Assembly (NCBI RefSeq): GCF_003633615.1
Contig: NZ_RBKU01000001.1
Coordinates: 1,922,001 to 1,986,000, forward strand
Direction of reading: 5' to 3'
From: Mucilaginibacter gracilis
GTDB taxonomy: Bacteria; Bacteroidota; Bacteroidia; Sphingobacteriales; Sphingobacteriaceae
Length of the DNA: 64,000 nt
In this document: positions 53,057 to 62,641 of the stretch, in pieces
Layout of the letters: each line of letters begins with the position of its first letter
Numbering within the stretch: position 1 is the first letter of the stretch
Notes under the pieces: generated by a model
Told to the model about the DNA's origin: nothing
Database searches by the model: none
The model's input: the letters and a program-made list of their open reading frames with translations, nothing else
Made by a program: the position numbers and the translations under genes

Positions 53057-56000
53057 ATGCAATCTGCCTACCATAAATACAACGCTAAATTTCAGGAAGC
53101 CTTATCAAACCTTAACCCGCAGCAACTGGCCGCCGTTAACCAAATGGACGGCCCAGTGTTGGTTATTGCCGGGCCGGGTACGGGTAAAACGCAGATATTG
53201 GCCGCGCGCATAGGCAAAATATTAACCGAAACAGACGCCCTTCCGCACGAAATTTTGTGCCTCACCTATACCGATGCAGGCGCAGTAGCCATGCGCAAAC
53301 GCCTGTTCGATTTTATTGGCCCCGATGCTTACCGCGTTAACATATACACCTTCCATGCGTTTTGTAACGAGGTGATACAGGAAAACCTCGATTACTTTGG
53401 CAAAATGAACCTCGAACCCCTGTCGGATCTGGATGCGGCATTGCTTTTCCGCGAACTGGTTGATGATCTCGGTAACGACCACCCGCTCAAACGCTTTACC
53501 GGCGATGTTTACTACGATGTTCCGCGTTTAAAAAACCTTTTCTCAACCATGAAGCGCGAAGGCTGGGGAATTGATTTGATTAAGAAGGCTGTCGACGAAT
53601 ATTTAGCCGATATTCCCTTTCGCGACGAGTTTGTTTACAAGCGCGCCAACGTAAAGGCAGGCATCAAAATTGGCGACCCCAAGCAAAAAGACATTGATGC
53701 CATAACCGAAAAAATGAACAGCCTGCTGGCAGCCGTAAGCGAATACAAAAATTACGAAGCCAAAATGAAACGTGATGGCCGGTATGATTATGACGACATG
53801 ATTATATGGGTATTGAAGGCTTTCCGCGAAAACGAAGAGATTTTGCGCAGGTACCAGGAACGTTACCAGTACATTTTGGTTGATGAGTTTCAGGATACCA
53901 GCGGCTCGCAAAACGAATTGCTGAAGTTTATACTATCCTACTGGGAAACCCCCAACGTATTTGTGGTTGGCGACGACGATCAATCGATATTTAAGTTTCA
54001 GGGTGCCAACATGAAAAACATTTTGGATTTTGCCAACGATTATGTGTCCACCCTAAACACCGTGGTGTTAAAGCATAACTACCGGTCAAACCAGCACATT
54101 CTGGATATTTCGCGCGTGCTTATCGGCAACAACAACGAGCGGCTCACCAAACAATTAACCCTCGATAAAAACTTACAGGCCGCGCATCCCCGCTTTGACG
54201 ATCTGGTGGTTGAACCCAGCATCCGCGAATATGCTAACCCCGATCAGGAAGTGGTTGATGTGGCCCAACGGATAGAAAAACTGGTAAACAGTGGCGTTGA
54301 GCCTGGCGAAATAGCGGTAATTTACCGCAACCACAGTCAGGTTGAAGATTTGGTTTACTTTCTGGATCAAAAGCACATCGCGGTAAGCACCAAACGGAAG
54401 ATCAATATCATTGAAGAACCCTTCGGCGAAAAGATCATCAACATATTACGCTACCTGGCAATGGAGCTGGATTCGCCGTACAGCGGCGATGAGTTGCTGT
54501 TTGAGATTATGCATTATGATTTTTTTAATATTGCGCCTATCGAGATAGCCAAGGTAAGCGTTGCCGTGTCCGAGCATAACATCAACTCATACCGCTCAAA
54601 TGCCGAGATCACTTCCATCCGTCGCTACATCAGCGAAATGAAACTGGTTAAGCAGGTTAGCTTGTTTGATGCTGCGCCGCAAAACCAGGAAATGAAATAC
54701 CTGGTAAGCAATATTGACTACCTGTTGAAAGCGGCGGTAAGCTTAACCCTGCAGCAGTTTTTTCAGCAGGTTATAGCAAAAACGGGTATCCTTAAATATG
54801 TAATGCAGCAGCCCAACAAGGGCTGGTACATGCAAATACTCACCAGTATTTTTAACGTACTTAAAGATGAAAGCCGCAAAAAGCCCGACATTAGTGTTGC
54901 CGAGTTTATTGCCGTTATCGACCTCATGAAGCGCAACAAAATAAGCCTCGAACTTAACCAGGTTATATTCACCGAAAACGGCGTTAACTTCATGACGGCC
55001 CACGGCTCAAAAGGCCTTGAGTTTGAGCATGTGTTTTTAATTGGCTGCACCAAAAAAATATGGGACAGCAAGGGCCGCAACATGGGCTTTAGCTACCCAG
55101 ATACCTTAACGCAGGCCGCCGCCGATGATATTGCGCAGAAGGAAGAGAGCCGCCGCTTGTTTTACGTGGCCTTAACACGGGCCAAGCAATGCCTCATCAT
55201 ATCATACGCCGGTAAAGATAAAAATGGTAAAGAACAGGAATCGTCGCAGTTTATTGGCGAGATATTGGCCGAAACGCATTTGCAGGTACAAAAGCCTCAA
55301 GTTAGCGAAGCCGCCATGCTTGAGTTTTATGCCACCCAGTTTAGCGAAACGGTTAAGCCAAAGGTTGAGCTGATTGATAAAAACTACATCAATCAACTAC
55401 TGCAAAATTACACGCTCTCGGTTACGCACCTCAGTAATTATTTAGATTGTCCTTTGCGGTTTTATTTTCAAAACCTCATCAGGGTGCCATCGGGCAAAAG
55501 CCCCGCCGCTACCTTTGGGCAGGCGGTACACTGGGCCTTAAACCGGGCCTTTAGGGCACTTAAAGATAATAACGACGAGTTTCCGCTTACGCAGGAATTT
55601 ATGGATCAGTATCGCTGGTACATGCGCCGCAACCGCGATTCGTTCACTAAAGAAGATTACAAATTGCGCCTGGAGTATGGCGAACGCATTTTACCCGTTT
55701 ACTATGAGCAAAATATAGAGGTATGGAACAAAAACGCCATTACCGAAAAAGCCATTAAAAATGTTGAAATTGAAGGTGTGCCCATTAAAGGTAATCTGGA
55801 TAAAATTGAATTTAACGGCAAGCAGGTAAACGTGGTTGACTACAAAACCGGCAAATTAAAAAATGCCAAAGGCAAATTTGACCGCCCCAACGTTGACGAC
55901 CCTAACGGCGGCGACTACTGGCGCCAGGCCGTATTTTACAAGATATTAATAGACCACGACCCTACCAGCGATTGGGATGTAATAAGCACTCAGTTTGAAT

Positions 56001-56230
56001 TTGTTGAACCCATTAGCGAAGGCGAATATCATAAAGAAAAGGTGATGATAACCCCGCAGGATGTTATTGAAGTAACCGGGCAAATAAAAACCGTGTACCA
56101 AAAAATATTGAACCACGAGTTTAGCACAGGTTGCGGTAAAAAAGAGTGCGATTGGTGTCACTTTGTAAAAAGCAACTTTGAGCAGGAAGGCACAATTTTA
56201 GAGCAAGCCGCCGAAGAAGGGTTTGAATAA
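53057..56230 (+). CDS. UvrD/PcrA-type helicase with C-terminal iron-sulfur nuclease
   Basis: From ATG 53057 the protein is 1057 residues. Superfamily 1 helicase: Walker A AGPGTGKTQ at 38-46, 'LTYTDAGAVAMRKRL', motif II 'LVDEFQDTSG', 'VGDDDQSIFKFQGA' and 'THGSKGLEFEHVF'-type motif V, 'RRLFYVALTRAK'. The C-terminal PD-(D/E)XK nuclease shows 'LSNYLDCPLRFYF', 'IKGNLDKIEFNGKQVNVVDYKTGK' and a terminal Cys trio 'CGKKECDWC'. One early Cys plus three late Cys is the AddB/Dna2-type 4Fe-4S arrangement. The protein joins in one chain what AddA and AddB share. Functions in DNA-end processing. Confidence 0.9.
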   Translation: MQSAYHKYNAKFQEALSNLNPQQLAAVNQMDGPVLVIAGPGTGKTQILAARIGKILTETDALPHEILCLTYTDAGAVAMRKRLFDFIGPDAYRVNIYTFHAFCNEVIQENLDYFGKMNLEPLSDLDAALLFRELVDDLGNDHPLKRFTGDVYYDVPRLKNLFSTMKREGWGIDLIKKAVDEYLADIPFRDEFVYKRANVKAGIKIGDPKQKDIDAITEKMNSLLAAVSEYKNYEAKMKRDGRYDYDDMIIWVLKAFRENEEILRRYQERYQYILVDEFQDTSGSQNELLKFILSYWETPNVFVVGDDDQSIFKFQGANMKNILDFANDYVSTLNTVVLKHNYRSNQHILDISRVLIGNNNERLTKQLTLDKNLQAAHPRFDDLVVEPSIREYANPDQEVVDVAQRIEKLVNSGVEPGEIAVIYRNHSQVEDLVYFLDQKHIAVSTKRKINIIEEPFGEKIINILRYLAMELDSPYSGDELLFEIMHYDFFNIAPIEIAKVSVAVSEHNINSYRSNAEITSIRRYISEMKLVKQVSLFDAAPQNQEMKYLVSNIDYLLKAAVSLTLQQFFQQVIAKTGILKYVMQQPNKGWYMQILTSIFNVLKDESRKKPDISVAEFIAVIDLMKRNKISLELNQVIFTENGVNFMTAHGSKGLEFEHVFLIGCTKKIWDSKGRNMGFSYPDTLTQAAADDIAQKEESRRLFYVALTRAKQCLIISYAGKDKNGKEQESSQFIGEILAETHLQVQKPQVSEAAMLEFYATQFSETVKPKVELIDKNYINQLLQNYTLSVTHLSNYLDCPLRFYFQNLIRVPSGKSPAATFGQAVHWALNRAFRALKDNNDEFPLTQEFMDQYRWYMRRNRDSFTKEDYKLRLEYGERILPVYYEQNIEVWNKNAITEKAIKNVEIEGVPIKGNLDKIEFNGKQVNVVDYKTGKLKNAKGKFDRPNVDDPNGGDYWRQAVFYKILIDHDPTSDWDVISTQFEFVEPISEGEYHKEKVMITPQDVIEVTGQIKTVYQKILNHEFSTGCGKKECDWCHFVKSNFEQEGTILEQAAEEGFE

Positions 56231-56289
56231 GATATTTACCATTATTAAATCAACTTACTGCTAAACCTATAAAACAAAACCAGCACAAT

Positions 56290-56943
56290 ATGGACCCCGA
56301 ATTTTTAACCTTTAGGCGCTTTAACGAACCTGCCCTTGCAAAAAGGCTAACCGCACTGCTCGACGAAAAAGGTTTTGCTTACGAAGTTGAAGATAATTCG
56401 CTGGTTTTTAACCCCTCGTTTGTGGCTAATGATGAGTTGGCAAAAGAGTATTGTATTAAACTGCGCAAACAAGATTTTGATACTGTAAATGAGCTTTTAG
56501 TTGCCGAAGAAGAACAGAATATTGATAATGTTGAACCCGACTACTATTTGTTTGCTTTTGCCGATAACGAACTACGCGACATTATTATAAATCAGGATGA
56601 ATGGAGCGCCTTTGATTTTGCCCTCGCTCGTAAAATATTAAATGACCGCGGGATAGCAATAAATGCCCCGGAAATAGAATTAATTAGGCAACAACGCTTA
56701 ACCGTTTTAAGGAAGCCCGAGAAAACGGAAACCCTTTGGATAGTTATAGGTTATATGTGTGTATTGTTAGGAGGCGTTTTAGGCATATGTATTGGGTGGA
56801 TATTGTGGAAATTTAAAAAAACCTTGCCCAATGGCGAACGCGTATATAGCTATACCGCTACAGATAGGGCACATGGTAAATGGATATTTATTTTAGGTTG
56901 GGTTACGTTTGTGTTAGGTTTTATAGCGAGATTATACCACTAA
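56290..56943 (+). CDS. conserved hypothetical protein with two membrane segments
   Basis: 217 residues. Residues about 1-140 look like two DUF2007-like alpha/beta repeats ('FRRFNEPALAKRLTALLDEKGFAYEVEDNSL', 'DWSAFDFALARKILNDRGI' patterns), and two transmembrane helices lie at about 148-173 ('WIVIGYMCVLLGGVLGICIGWILW') and 196-214. The arrangement fits a DUF2007-type signal protein anchored in the membrane. It follows the helicase gene after 59 bases but is not clearly cotranscribed. Unknown function. Confidence 0.7.
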   Translation: MDPEFLTFRRFNEPALAKRLTALLDEKGFAYEVEDNSLVFNPSFVANDELAKEYCIKLRKQDFDTVNELLVAEEEQNIDNVEPDYYLFAFADNELRDIIINQDEWSAFDFALARKILNDRGIAINAPEIELIRQQRLTVLRKPEKTETLWIVIGYMCVLLGGVLGICIGWILWKFKKTLPNGERVYSYTATDRAHGKWIFILGWVTFVLGFIARLYH

Positions 56944-56989
56944 ATTTTATTAATGCTCGTAAAAATGGCATTTAAGGTTATAAATAAAG

Positions 56990-57469
56990 ATGAATAAGGC
57001 TGAAATAGAGGAAGAATTAAAACAAATAATAGATGCTTTGCCCGCCGAAGACTTGCACGAAGTACTTATTTGTGCACAAACCGTTCGGGGTAATTTATTA
57101 AACGATAGGGCCGAAGCCTTTAACCGCTTTTACGATTGGGTAGCTGCAATACTAAAACGGCCCCAGATGTTTGGTGTTGAAAGCGTGAACGATTTATCCC
57201 TGGTAATTATGGGTATCATGTTTGCCTCGGGTAGTTTGGCCAATATAGCAAGCGATTTTAACCACAGCTTTAAAATTTACGTCAATAAAAACCATGCCGA
57301 CGATTTTAAATCCAAAAAAACCGATTACGACTGGGTTAGGTTAGTGCGCCTCTATTCAAGCGGCAATAAAGCATCATTGGAGTTATTTGAACGTTGGTTT
57401 AATGATTTTGTTGAGTTATACCGTAAAGAACTCATGCCCGACGAGAAAGCTAAAGACATGGAGGTTTAA
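56990..57469 (+). CDS. conserved hypothetical protein (159 aa)
   Basis: Soluble, helical, acidic (many Glu/Asp, 'EEELKQIIDALPAEDLHEV' at the start). It has 'LSLVIMGIMFASGSLANIASDF', a mildly hydrophobic helix near 75-95, and 'YDWVRLVRLYSSGNKASLELFERWFNDFVELYRKEL' at the end. No motif is recognised. It lies 46 bases after the previous gene and probably shares its transcript. Confidence 0.65.
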   Translation: MNKAEIEEELKQIIDALPAEDLHEVLICAQTVRGNLLNDRAEAFNRFYDWVAAILKRPQMFGVESVNDLSLVIMGIMFASGSLANIASDFNHSFKIYVNKNHADDFKSKKTDYDWVRLVRLYSSGNKASLELFERWFNDFVELYRKELMPDEKAKDMEV

Positions 57470-57555
57470 CAGACCGTTATTACCTCAAATAAAGCTCAGA
57501 ACATATTGTAGGTGAGCAAACAACACTTTTAAAATAGCTTAGTTATATTTATCTC

Positions 57556-58860
57556 ATGAAAAAACCCGTACTCCTTGCCTTATGCAGCTTTGCTACGCTG
57601 GCATCGTTGGCGCAACCCACCTCAAAGGCCGAAGTTGCCAAACGTGCCGATGCTATTGAGAAAAAAATAATAGCCTGGCGAGAAGATTTTCATGAGCATC
57701 CCGAATTGGGCAACCATGAGTTTCGCTCGTCCGAAATTATTGCAAAGCACCTGGAAAGTTTAGGCATCGAGGTTAAGCGCGGTGTAGCCACCACAGGTGT
57801 AGTAGGCATTTTAAAGGGCGGCAAGCCCGGCCCGGTTGTTGCGCTTCGCGCGGATATGGATGCTTTGCCCGTTACCGAGCGTACCCCGGTTCCGTTTGCA
57901 TCAAAGGTATCTACTACTTATATGGGTAACCAGGTTGGCGTAATGCATGCCTGCGGACACGATTCGCACATGGCGATACTGATGGGCGTGGCCGAAGTAT
58001 TATCGTCGATGAAAGCCAACCTGCACGGCACCGTAAAATTTATATTTCAACCCGCCGAAGAGGGCTTGCCTCCCGGCGAAAAAGGCGGTGCCGAGCAAAT
58101 GGTAAAAGAGGGGGTATTGGAAAACCCGAAAGTTGATGCTGTGTTTGGTTTGCACATCCAATCCTACCAACCGGTGGGTACAATCAGCTATCGCCCCGGT
58201 GGCGATATGGCTGCCGTAAACGATATGCAAATTGTGGTAAAAGGGCGGTCGTCGCACGGTGCCTACCCATGGTCGGGTGTTGATCCTATTGTTACCTCTG
58301 CCGAAATTATTAACAGCCTACAAACCATAGTGAGCCGCAACCTGCACATCACCGCAAACCCTGCCGTGGTAACCATTGGTGCCATTAATGGCGGAAACCG
58401 GCAAAACATTATCCCCGAAACGGTAACCATGCTGGGCACCGTGCGCACCTTTAGTGCCGACGACGAGAAAATGATAATTGAGCGCGTAAAGCAAATTGTG
58501 ACCAAAACCGCCGAAGCCAACAACGCCACCGCCGAAGTAAAAATACCCTACAGTGCCCATTACCCCGTAACCTACAATAACCCCGACCTGGTGGCCAAAA
58601 TGTTACCCACACTACAGGCTACCGCCGGGGCAAATAACGTAATACTACGCCAGGCCGAAACCGGTGCCGAAGACTTTAGCTTTTACGAAGAAAAGGTACC
58701 CGGTATATTTATACACCTGGGCGGGCTGCCCAAAGGCGGCGACCCGGTTAAAGCACCCGCCCACCACACCCCCGATTTCTTTATCGACGAAAGTGGTTTT
58801 ACCCTGGGCGTAAAAGCGCTGTGTAATTTGGCTATTGATTATATGGCGATGGGGAAATAG
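57556..58860 (+). CDS. M20 family metal-dependent amidohydrolase
   Basis: 434 residues, exported (signal MKKPVLLALCSFATLASLAQ). IAA-amino-acid hydrolase/carboxypeptidase type: 'VALRADMDALPVTE' and 'MHACGHDSHMAILMG' give zinc ligands, 'FQPAEEGLPPGEKGGA' the catalytic Glu, and 'AETGAEDFSFYEEKVPG' the Glu-Asp ligands. The dimerisation domain lies at about 200-330. Cleaves the amide of N-acyl amino acids. Periplasmic location follows from the signal peptide. Confidence 0.92.
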   Translation: MKKPVLLALCSFATLASLAQPTSKAEVAKRADAIEKKIIAWREDFHEHPELGNHEFRSSEIIAKHLESLGIEVKRGVATTGVVGILKGGKPGPVVALRADMDALPVTERTPVPFASKVSTTYMGNQVGVMHACGHDSHMAILMGVAEVLSSMKANLHGTVKFIFQPAEEGLPPGEKGGAEQMVKEGVLENPKVDAVFGLHIQSYQPVGTISYRPGGDMAAVNDMQIVVKGRSSHGAYPWSGVDPIVTSAEIINSLQTIVSRNLHITANPAVVTIGAINGGNRQNIIPETVTMLGTVRTFSADDEKMIIERVKQIVTKTAEANNATAEVKIPYSAHYPVTYNNPDLVAKMLPTLQATAGANNVILRQAETGAEDFSFYEEKVPGIFIHLGGLPKGGDPVKAPAHHTPDFFIDESGFTLGVKALCNLAIDYMAMGK

Positions 58861-58906
58861 TTTTTTAACTAATTTGAAACGACAAAATTTTATTAATTCC
58901 ATAGTA

Positions 58907-59431
58907 ATGAAAAGTGTTTCGGTAGCGTCGTTAATAATTGTTTTATCATCCTCATGTGCAGTTAATAATCAAGGCAAAACCTTGTCCCGTCAAAGTAAAA
59001 TCGCTCAGAAATTAAATGGTGTATATAAAAACAAGAGCACAACTAATAATCTGTATTTGTGGAGCATTCTTAATAATAGAGAAAACCTGATAATTGATAC
59101 TTGTGCAGCGTGTTACGTTAGGATAGACGTAATAGATAAACACACCGCATCAATAAGTTTGTTATCGGGAGATAAACCTTTAAAGACTATTTTATACAAG
59201 GGAAGGATAAAGCAAAACGAAAGTACACTTGTAAAAAGAACTACCCGTATTAACCCTGAATATGTAATTCTGTGGACGTGGGTTTACTATAAATGTCAAT
59301 TGGGTATCGATAACCAAAACAATTTGAGTTTCAACACTTCCAACTGGGGATATACAGCCTTTGTATTTCTACCCTTATTCATAGCCGAAAATGAAAGCGG
59401 CGGATATTTTGAACGGGTTAACGCCTTATGA
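58907..59431 (+). CDS. small lipoprotein of unknown function
   Basis: From ATG 58907 the product is 174 residues with lipobox SSSCAVN (Cys17). The mature part includes 'YLWSILNNRENLIIDTCAACYVRIDVIDKHTASISLL' with a close Cys pair, and 'FNTSNWGYTAFVFLPLFIAENESGG'. The frame extends 24 codons upstream without support. Not recognised. It is AT-richer than the flanking amidohydrolase and may be a recent arrival. Confidence 0.6.
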   Translation: MKSVSVASLIIVLSSSCAVNNQGKTLSRQSKIAQKLNGVYKNKSTTNNLYLWSILNNRENLIIDTCAACYVRIDVIDKHTASISLLSGDKPLKTILYKGRIKQNESTLVKRTTRINPEYVILWTWVYYKCQLGIDNQNNLSFNTSNWGYTAFVFLPLFIAENESGGYFERVNAL

Positions 59432-59476
59432 AGCTTGTTGGTTGATTATAGATCAACTAATCAATTATACCATACA

Positions 59477-59860
59477 ATGAAATATGCTTTGATTATTGCT
59501 CTTCTCTTCCAAAATAAAGTACAGTTTAAGGCACGGTATCTTGATAAAAACAGTGTGCTTATTAATGGCAGCCAAAAGTTTGTTCAACCAAGCATTAATT
59601 TCAAAAAGCAACCCGGTGTTTATCTGCAAACCCCTAAACTACGGTTAGATGGGTTAACCCGGATTGAAGCTGTTGAAAAAGTATTTGATTACAAAGAAGC
59701 TACCACAGGCACAGACGTTGATTTATACACCTCAATTTTTATCCCTGCCTCAAAAAAAGGAACCGACAGATGGATGTTGGTTTTTGATGCCACGACGGGT
59801 AGGCTCATGCAGGTCGTATACTCAAAATTTTCAAATGGTTTAACATTTTTTAAACCTTGA
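59477..59860 (+). CDS. hypothetical small protein (127 aa)
   Basis: ATG 59477 follows an in-frame TTG and gives a short hydrophobic start (MKYALIIALLFQNKVQ) without a clear cleavage site. The rest contains 'KLRLDGLTRIEAVEKVF' and 'TDVDLYTSIFIPASKKGTDRWMLVFDATTG'. No family is recognised. It follows the lipoprotein by 45 bases and probably shares its transcript. The next 145 bases to 60005 hold no gene. Confidence 0.5.
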   Translation: MKYALIIALLFQNKVQFKARYLDKNSVLINGSQKFVQPSINFKKQPGVYLQTPKLRLDGLTRIEAVEKVFDYKEATTGTDVDLYTSIFIPASKKGTDRWMLVFDATTGRLMQVVYSKFSNGLTFFKP

Positions 59861-60005
59861 ATAATTTCTCTGAGGGAGCCACTTAAAAGCATATCTTTTT
59901 AAAATAAAATACTCCGTTAGGAGTAACAGGTTGGCATCAGGCATGTCGCACCAGCAAATCATGGACTATTTTCCGCAGCTTAATGGAGATCATATTGATG
60001 CCTGT

Positions 60006-61193
60006 CTACAACACCCTGCAAAGCAACCCCTTTAAATATTCGCCTTCGGGGAAGGTGGCACTTACCGGGTGATCGCCGGGTTGGCAAAACTGGTGAATAA
60101 ATTGCACCTGTTTACCGGCATCAAGGGCGGCCCATGCCAGTATTTGTTTAAAGGTGGTCATGTCCATAGCGCCCGAACAGGAGTATGTAGCCAGTAAGCC
60201 ACCGGGGTTTAGTATCAGCATAGCCGGACGGTTCAGGTCCTTATAAGCGCGGGCAGCGCGGTCAAGTGCCGATCGGGATGGCGCGTATTTTGGCGGGTCC
60301 AGCACAATCACATCAAACATCTCGCCATCTTCCTTAAACTTGCGCAATTGCTTGTTCACGTCCGATTGTATGGCGCGGTGTTCGCGCTCATCAAAACCGT
60401 TTAAAGTTAAATTGCTTTTCAAAGTTTCAATAGCCAATGCCGAGCTATCAACACTGGTTACCGTTTTGGCGCCTTGTTTAAAGGCATTCAGGGTAAAGCC
60501 GCCGGTATAGCAAAAGCAATCAAGCACAGCCTTATCTTTAACATAGCCGGCAAAAACGCGGCGGTTATCACGCTGGTCGCAGTAAAAGCCCGATTTCTGA
60601 CCTTCGGCAATGTTAATTCCGTATTTAATGCCGTTTTCCACAACCTCAACCAGTTCGGGCGGTTGTGCTCCGGCCAGTATACCAAATGATGGCTGCATAC
60701 CCTCGTGCTCGCGCGATGATGCATCACTTTTATCAAATATACTTGCCGGTTTTAATAACTTTTGCAGCTCATCAATAATAACCGGCTTAATATTTTCCAT
60801 GCCCGATGTTAGTATTTGCAACGAAAGATGATCGGCATACTTATCAACTATTAAACCCGGAAGGTAATCGCTTTCGCTGAAAATTAACCGGCAGGTATCA
60901 GTAAAGCCATCTTCTAAAATATAGCTGCGTGCTGCAACTGCTACTCCAACCTTGGCACGCCACCAGGCTTCGTCAACGGCTACGGCTTCGTCCCACTCGA
61001 GTAAACGCAAGGCCACGCGCGATTGATCGTTATAAAAGCCATAGGCCATAAATTCGCCTTTGGCATTAAGTAATTTAACAATTTCGCCATTTTCGGGTTT
61101 GCCCTTAACCTTTTCTATCGCACCCGAAAACACCCAGGGGTGCCTGTGCTGAACTGCTTTTTCTTTACCCTTTTTTAATATAACGTCGATCAT
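60006..61193 (-). CDS. rlmI: class I SAM-dependent 23S rRNA methyltransferase
   Basis: 395 residues: N-terminal PUA domain (IDVILKKGKEKAVQHRHPWVFSGAIEKV) and a RlmI-like Rossmann methyltransferase ('GQKSGFYCDQRDNRRVFAGYVKDKAVLDCFCYTGGFTLNAF', 'VDSSALAIETLKSNLTLNG', 'DVIVLDPPKYAPSRSALDRAARAYKDLNRPAM' with motif IV DPPKYA). It methylates C5 of a cytidine in 23S rRNA. Start ATG 61193; the next gene is divergent with 185 bases of repeat and promoter between. Confidence 0.93.
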   Translation of the reverse strand: MIDVILKKGKEKAVQHRHPWVFSGAIEKVKGKPENGEIVKLLNAKGEFMAYGFYNDQSRVALRLLEWDEAVAVDEAWWRAKVGVAVAARSYILEDGFTDTCRLIFSESDYLPGLIVDKYADHLSLQILTSGMENIKPVIIDELQKLLKPASIFDKSDASSREHEGMQPSFGILAGAQPPELVEVVENGIKYGINIAEGQKSGFYCDQRDNRRVFAGYVKDKAVLDCFCYTGGFTLNAFKQGAKTVTSVDSSALAIETLKSNLTLNGFDEREHRAIQSDVNKQLRKFKEDGEMFDVIVLDPPKYAPSRSALDRAARAYKDLNRPAMLILNPGGLLATYSCSGAMDMTTFKQILAWAALDAGKQVQFIHQFCQPGDHPVSATFPEGEYLKGLLCRVL

Positions 61194-61213
61194 GATGGGT
61201 GCAAAGGTAATTA

Positions 61214-61376
61214 TTTAGTGAATGGTTAGTGGAGAATAGTTGATGGTTCATAGATCATGGTTGATAGTTCGTGATGTGGGGTTGGTATGATAGTTTTTTC
61301 CACTATGAACATGCACTTTGCGGTTTCTTTTTAGCTATCAACCATGATCTATCAACTATGAGCTTTATATTTGAAG
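61214..61376. repeat. GATGGTTCATAGATCATGG word array
   Basis: GAATAGTTGATGGTTCATAG and ATCATGGTTGATAG (61235-61270) are answered by ATCAACCATGATCTATCAAC (61338-61357), near reverse complements. The words match those of 46755-46980. They lie between the divergent rlmI and csaA genes. Confidence 0.75.
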
Positions 61377-61377
61377 C

Positions 61378-61713
61378 ATGGAAACCATAACCTGGCACGA
61401 TTTTGAAAAAGTTGAACTACGCGCTGGCACGGTATTACAGGTGCTTGATTTTCCCGAAGCGCGTAAGCCAGCCTATAAATTACAGGTTGATTTTGGAGAA
61501 TTGGGCATTAAATGGAGCAGCGCACAAATAACCAAACACTATGGCAAAGAGGAGTTGGTAGGCAAACAAATTATAGGTGTTGTTAATTTCCCAAAAAAAC
61601 AAATAGCTACCTTTATGTCCGAATTTTTGGTTACCGGTTTTGCCGACGAAAATGGCGATATTGTTTTATCAACTATTGACAAGCCCGTGCCAAACGGACA
61701 TAAATTAATGTAA
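61378..61713 (+). CDS. csaA: tRNA-binding chaperone-like protein CsaA
   Basis: 111 residues, one OB-fold tRNA-binding domain as in CsaA and the C-terminus of methionyl-tRNA synthetase: 'FEKVELRAGTVLQVLDFPEARKPAYKLQVDFG', 'KWSSAQITKHY', 'IGVVNFPKKQIA'. Associated with protein export in some bacteria. It overlaps nothing but is followed after 1 base by the SdpI-family gene, so they form an operon. Confidence 0.92.
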   Translation: METITWHDFEKVELRAGTVLQVLDFPEARKPAYKLQVDFGELGIKWSSAQITKHYGKEELVGKQIIGVVNFPKKQIATFMSEFLVTGFADENGDIVLSTIDKPVPNGHKLM

Positions 61714-61714
61714 T

Positions 61715-62065
61715 ATGGTTTTAACACATTGGCTGGTTGGCCCGCAATTGGTTGGTTTAATTATATTAATTGTGGGGCTTATCCAAAAATATTTCCCGCC
61801 AAAACGCATCAACAACTGGTATGGTTACCGCACAGATATTGCGAAAAAAAGCCAACAAAATTGGGATTATGCTCAGGCCTATTCGGCCAATTTAATGCTT
61901 AAATACGGCAGTGGCGCAATTATACTTGGGTTGTTGCTGGCCGATGTATTGCCCCTTAAATACGAATTAGTTTTGCCCATAACCGCCATGTTTTCGGGGA
62001 TAAGCATAGCTGTTATGATGCTGGTTAAAACCGAAACCCATCTGGAAAAGAAGTTTAATAATTAA
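61715..62065 (+). CDS. SdpI/YhfL family membrane protein
   Basis: 116 residues with three hydrophobic segments. The SdpI signature 'PPKRINNWYGYRTDIAKKSQQNWDYAQAYSANLM' lies after the first one. SdpI confers immunity to the SdpC toxin in Bacillus; small homologues outside that setting have unknown roles. No toxin gene is nearby. It starts one base after csaA stop, and tadA follows after 5 bases. Confidence 0.85.
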   Translation: MVLTHWLVGPQLVGLIILIVGLIQKYFPPKRINNWYGYRTDIAKKSQQNWDYAQAYSANLMLKYGSGAIILGLLLADVLPLKYELVLPITAMFSGISIAVMMLVKTETHLEKKFNN

Positions 62066-62070
62066 ACCGA

Positions 62071-62550
62071 ATGCGATTTTATAATTTTAGCGACGAAGCA
62101 CCCCCAATATCTCCCGATGATTTTTTTATGAAGGAAGCCTTGCGGGAAGCGCGCCTTGCCCTGGCCGAAGATGAGATACCTATTGGTGCCATAGTAGTTT
62201 GCAAGGGGCAAATTATTGGCCGCGGCCATAATTTAACCGAGCGGCTTAACGATGTATCGGCCCATGCCGAAATGCAGGCCCTTACCGCCGCCACCAACCA
62301 CACGGGAGGCAAGTATTTGCCCGATTGTACTTTGTACGTTACTATGGAGCCGTGCGTAATGTGTGCAGGTGCATCATACTGGTTTCAGGTTGGTAAAATT
62401 GTTTTTGGGGCTTATGATACCCAACGCGGTTTTGGGCGTCTCAATCAAAAAATAACACACCCTAAAACCTTAATTACTGGCGGAATTATGGAAAATGAAT
62501 GCGCAGAGCTAGTTAGGGAGTTTTTTAGAAATAAAAGACTTAAAACTTAA
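62071..62550 (+). CDS. tadA: tRNA-specific adenosine deaminase
   Basis: Converts adenosine 34 to inosine in tRNA-Arg. 159 residues, cytidine-deaminase fold with zinc ligands and catalytic Glu in HAEMQAL (His65, Glu67) and EPCVMCAGA (Cys95, Cys98). The N-terminus MRFYNFSDEAPPISPDD is longer than usual; an in-frame ATG at 62128 would leave a normal-length 140-residue enzyme. Third gene of the csaA operon. Confidence 0.93.
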   Translation: MRFYNFSDEAPPISPDDFFMKEALREARLALAEDEIPIGAIVVCKGQIIGRGHNLTERLNDVSAHAEMQALTAATNHTGGKYLPDCTLYVTMEPCVMCAGASYWFQVGKIVFGAYDTQRGFGRLNQKITHPKTLITGGIMENECAELVREFFRNKRLKT

Positions 62551-62583
62551 CATTCGACTGAACAATTATGCTCCCTTTGCCTT

Positions 62584-62591
62584 TATATTTG
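62584..62591 (+). promoter_or_regulatory. -7 box before the superoxide dismutase gene
   Basis: TATATTTG is an exact TAnnTTTG match 51 bases before the ATG. A TTG at the standard distance is not visible. Confidence 0.4.
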
Positions 62592-62641
62592 TATCGACAC
62601 TTTGTCACAGACATTATTTAACCTTTTAAAAATAAAATCAC

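Noticed and set aside
61715..62065. SdpI-family gene as a toxin-immunity system
   Set aside because: No SdpC-like toxin or sdpR-type regulator is nearby; it sits in an operon with csaA and tadA, so a housekeeping role is more likely.
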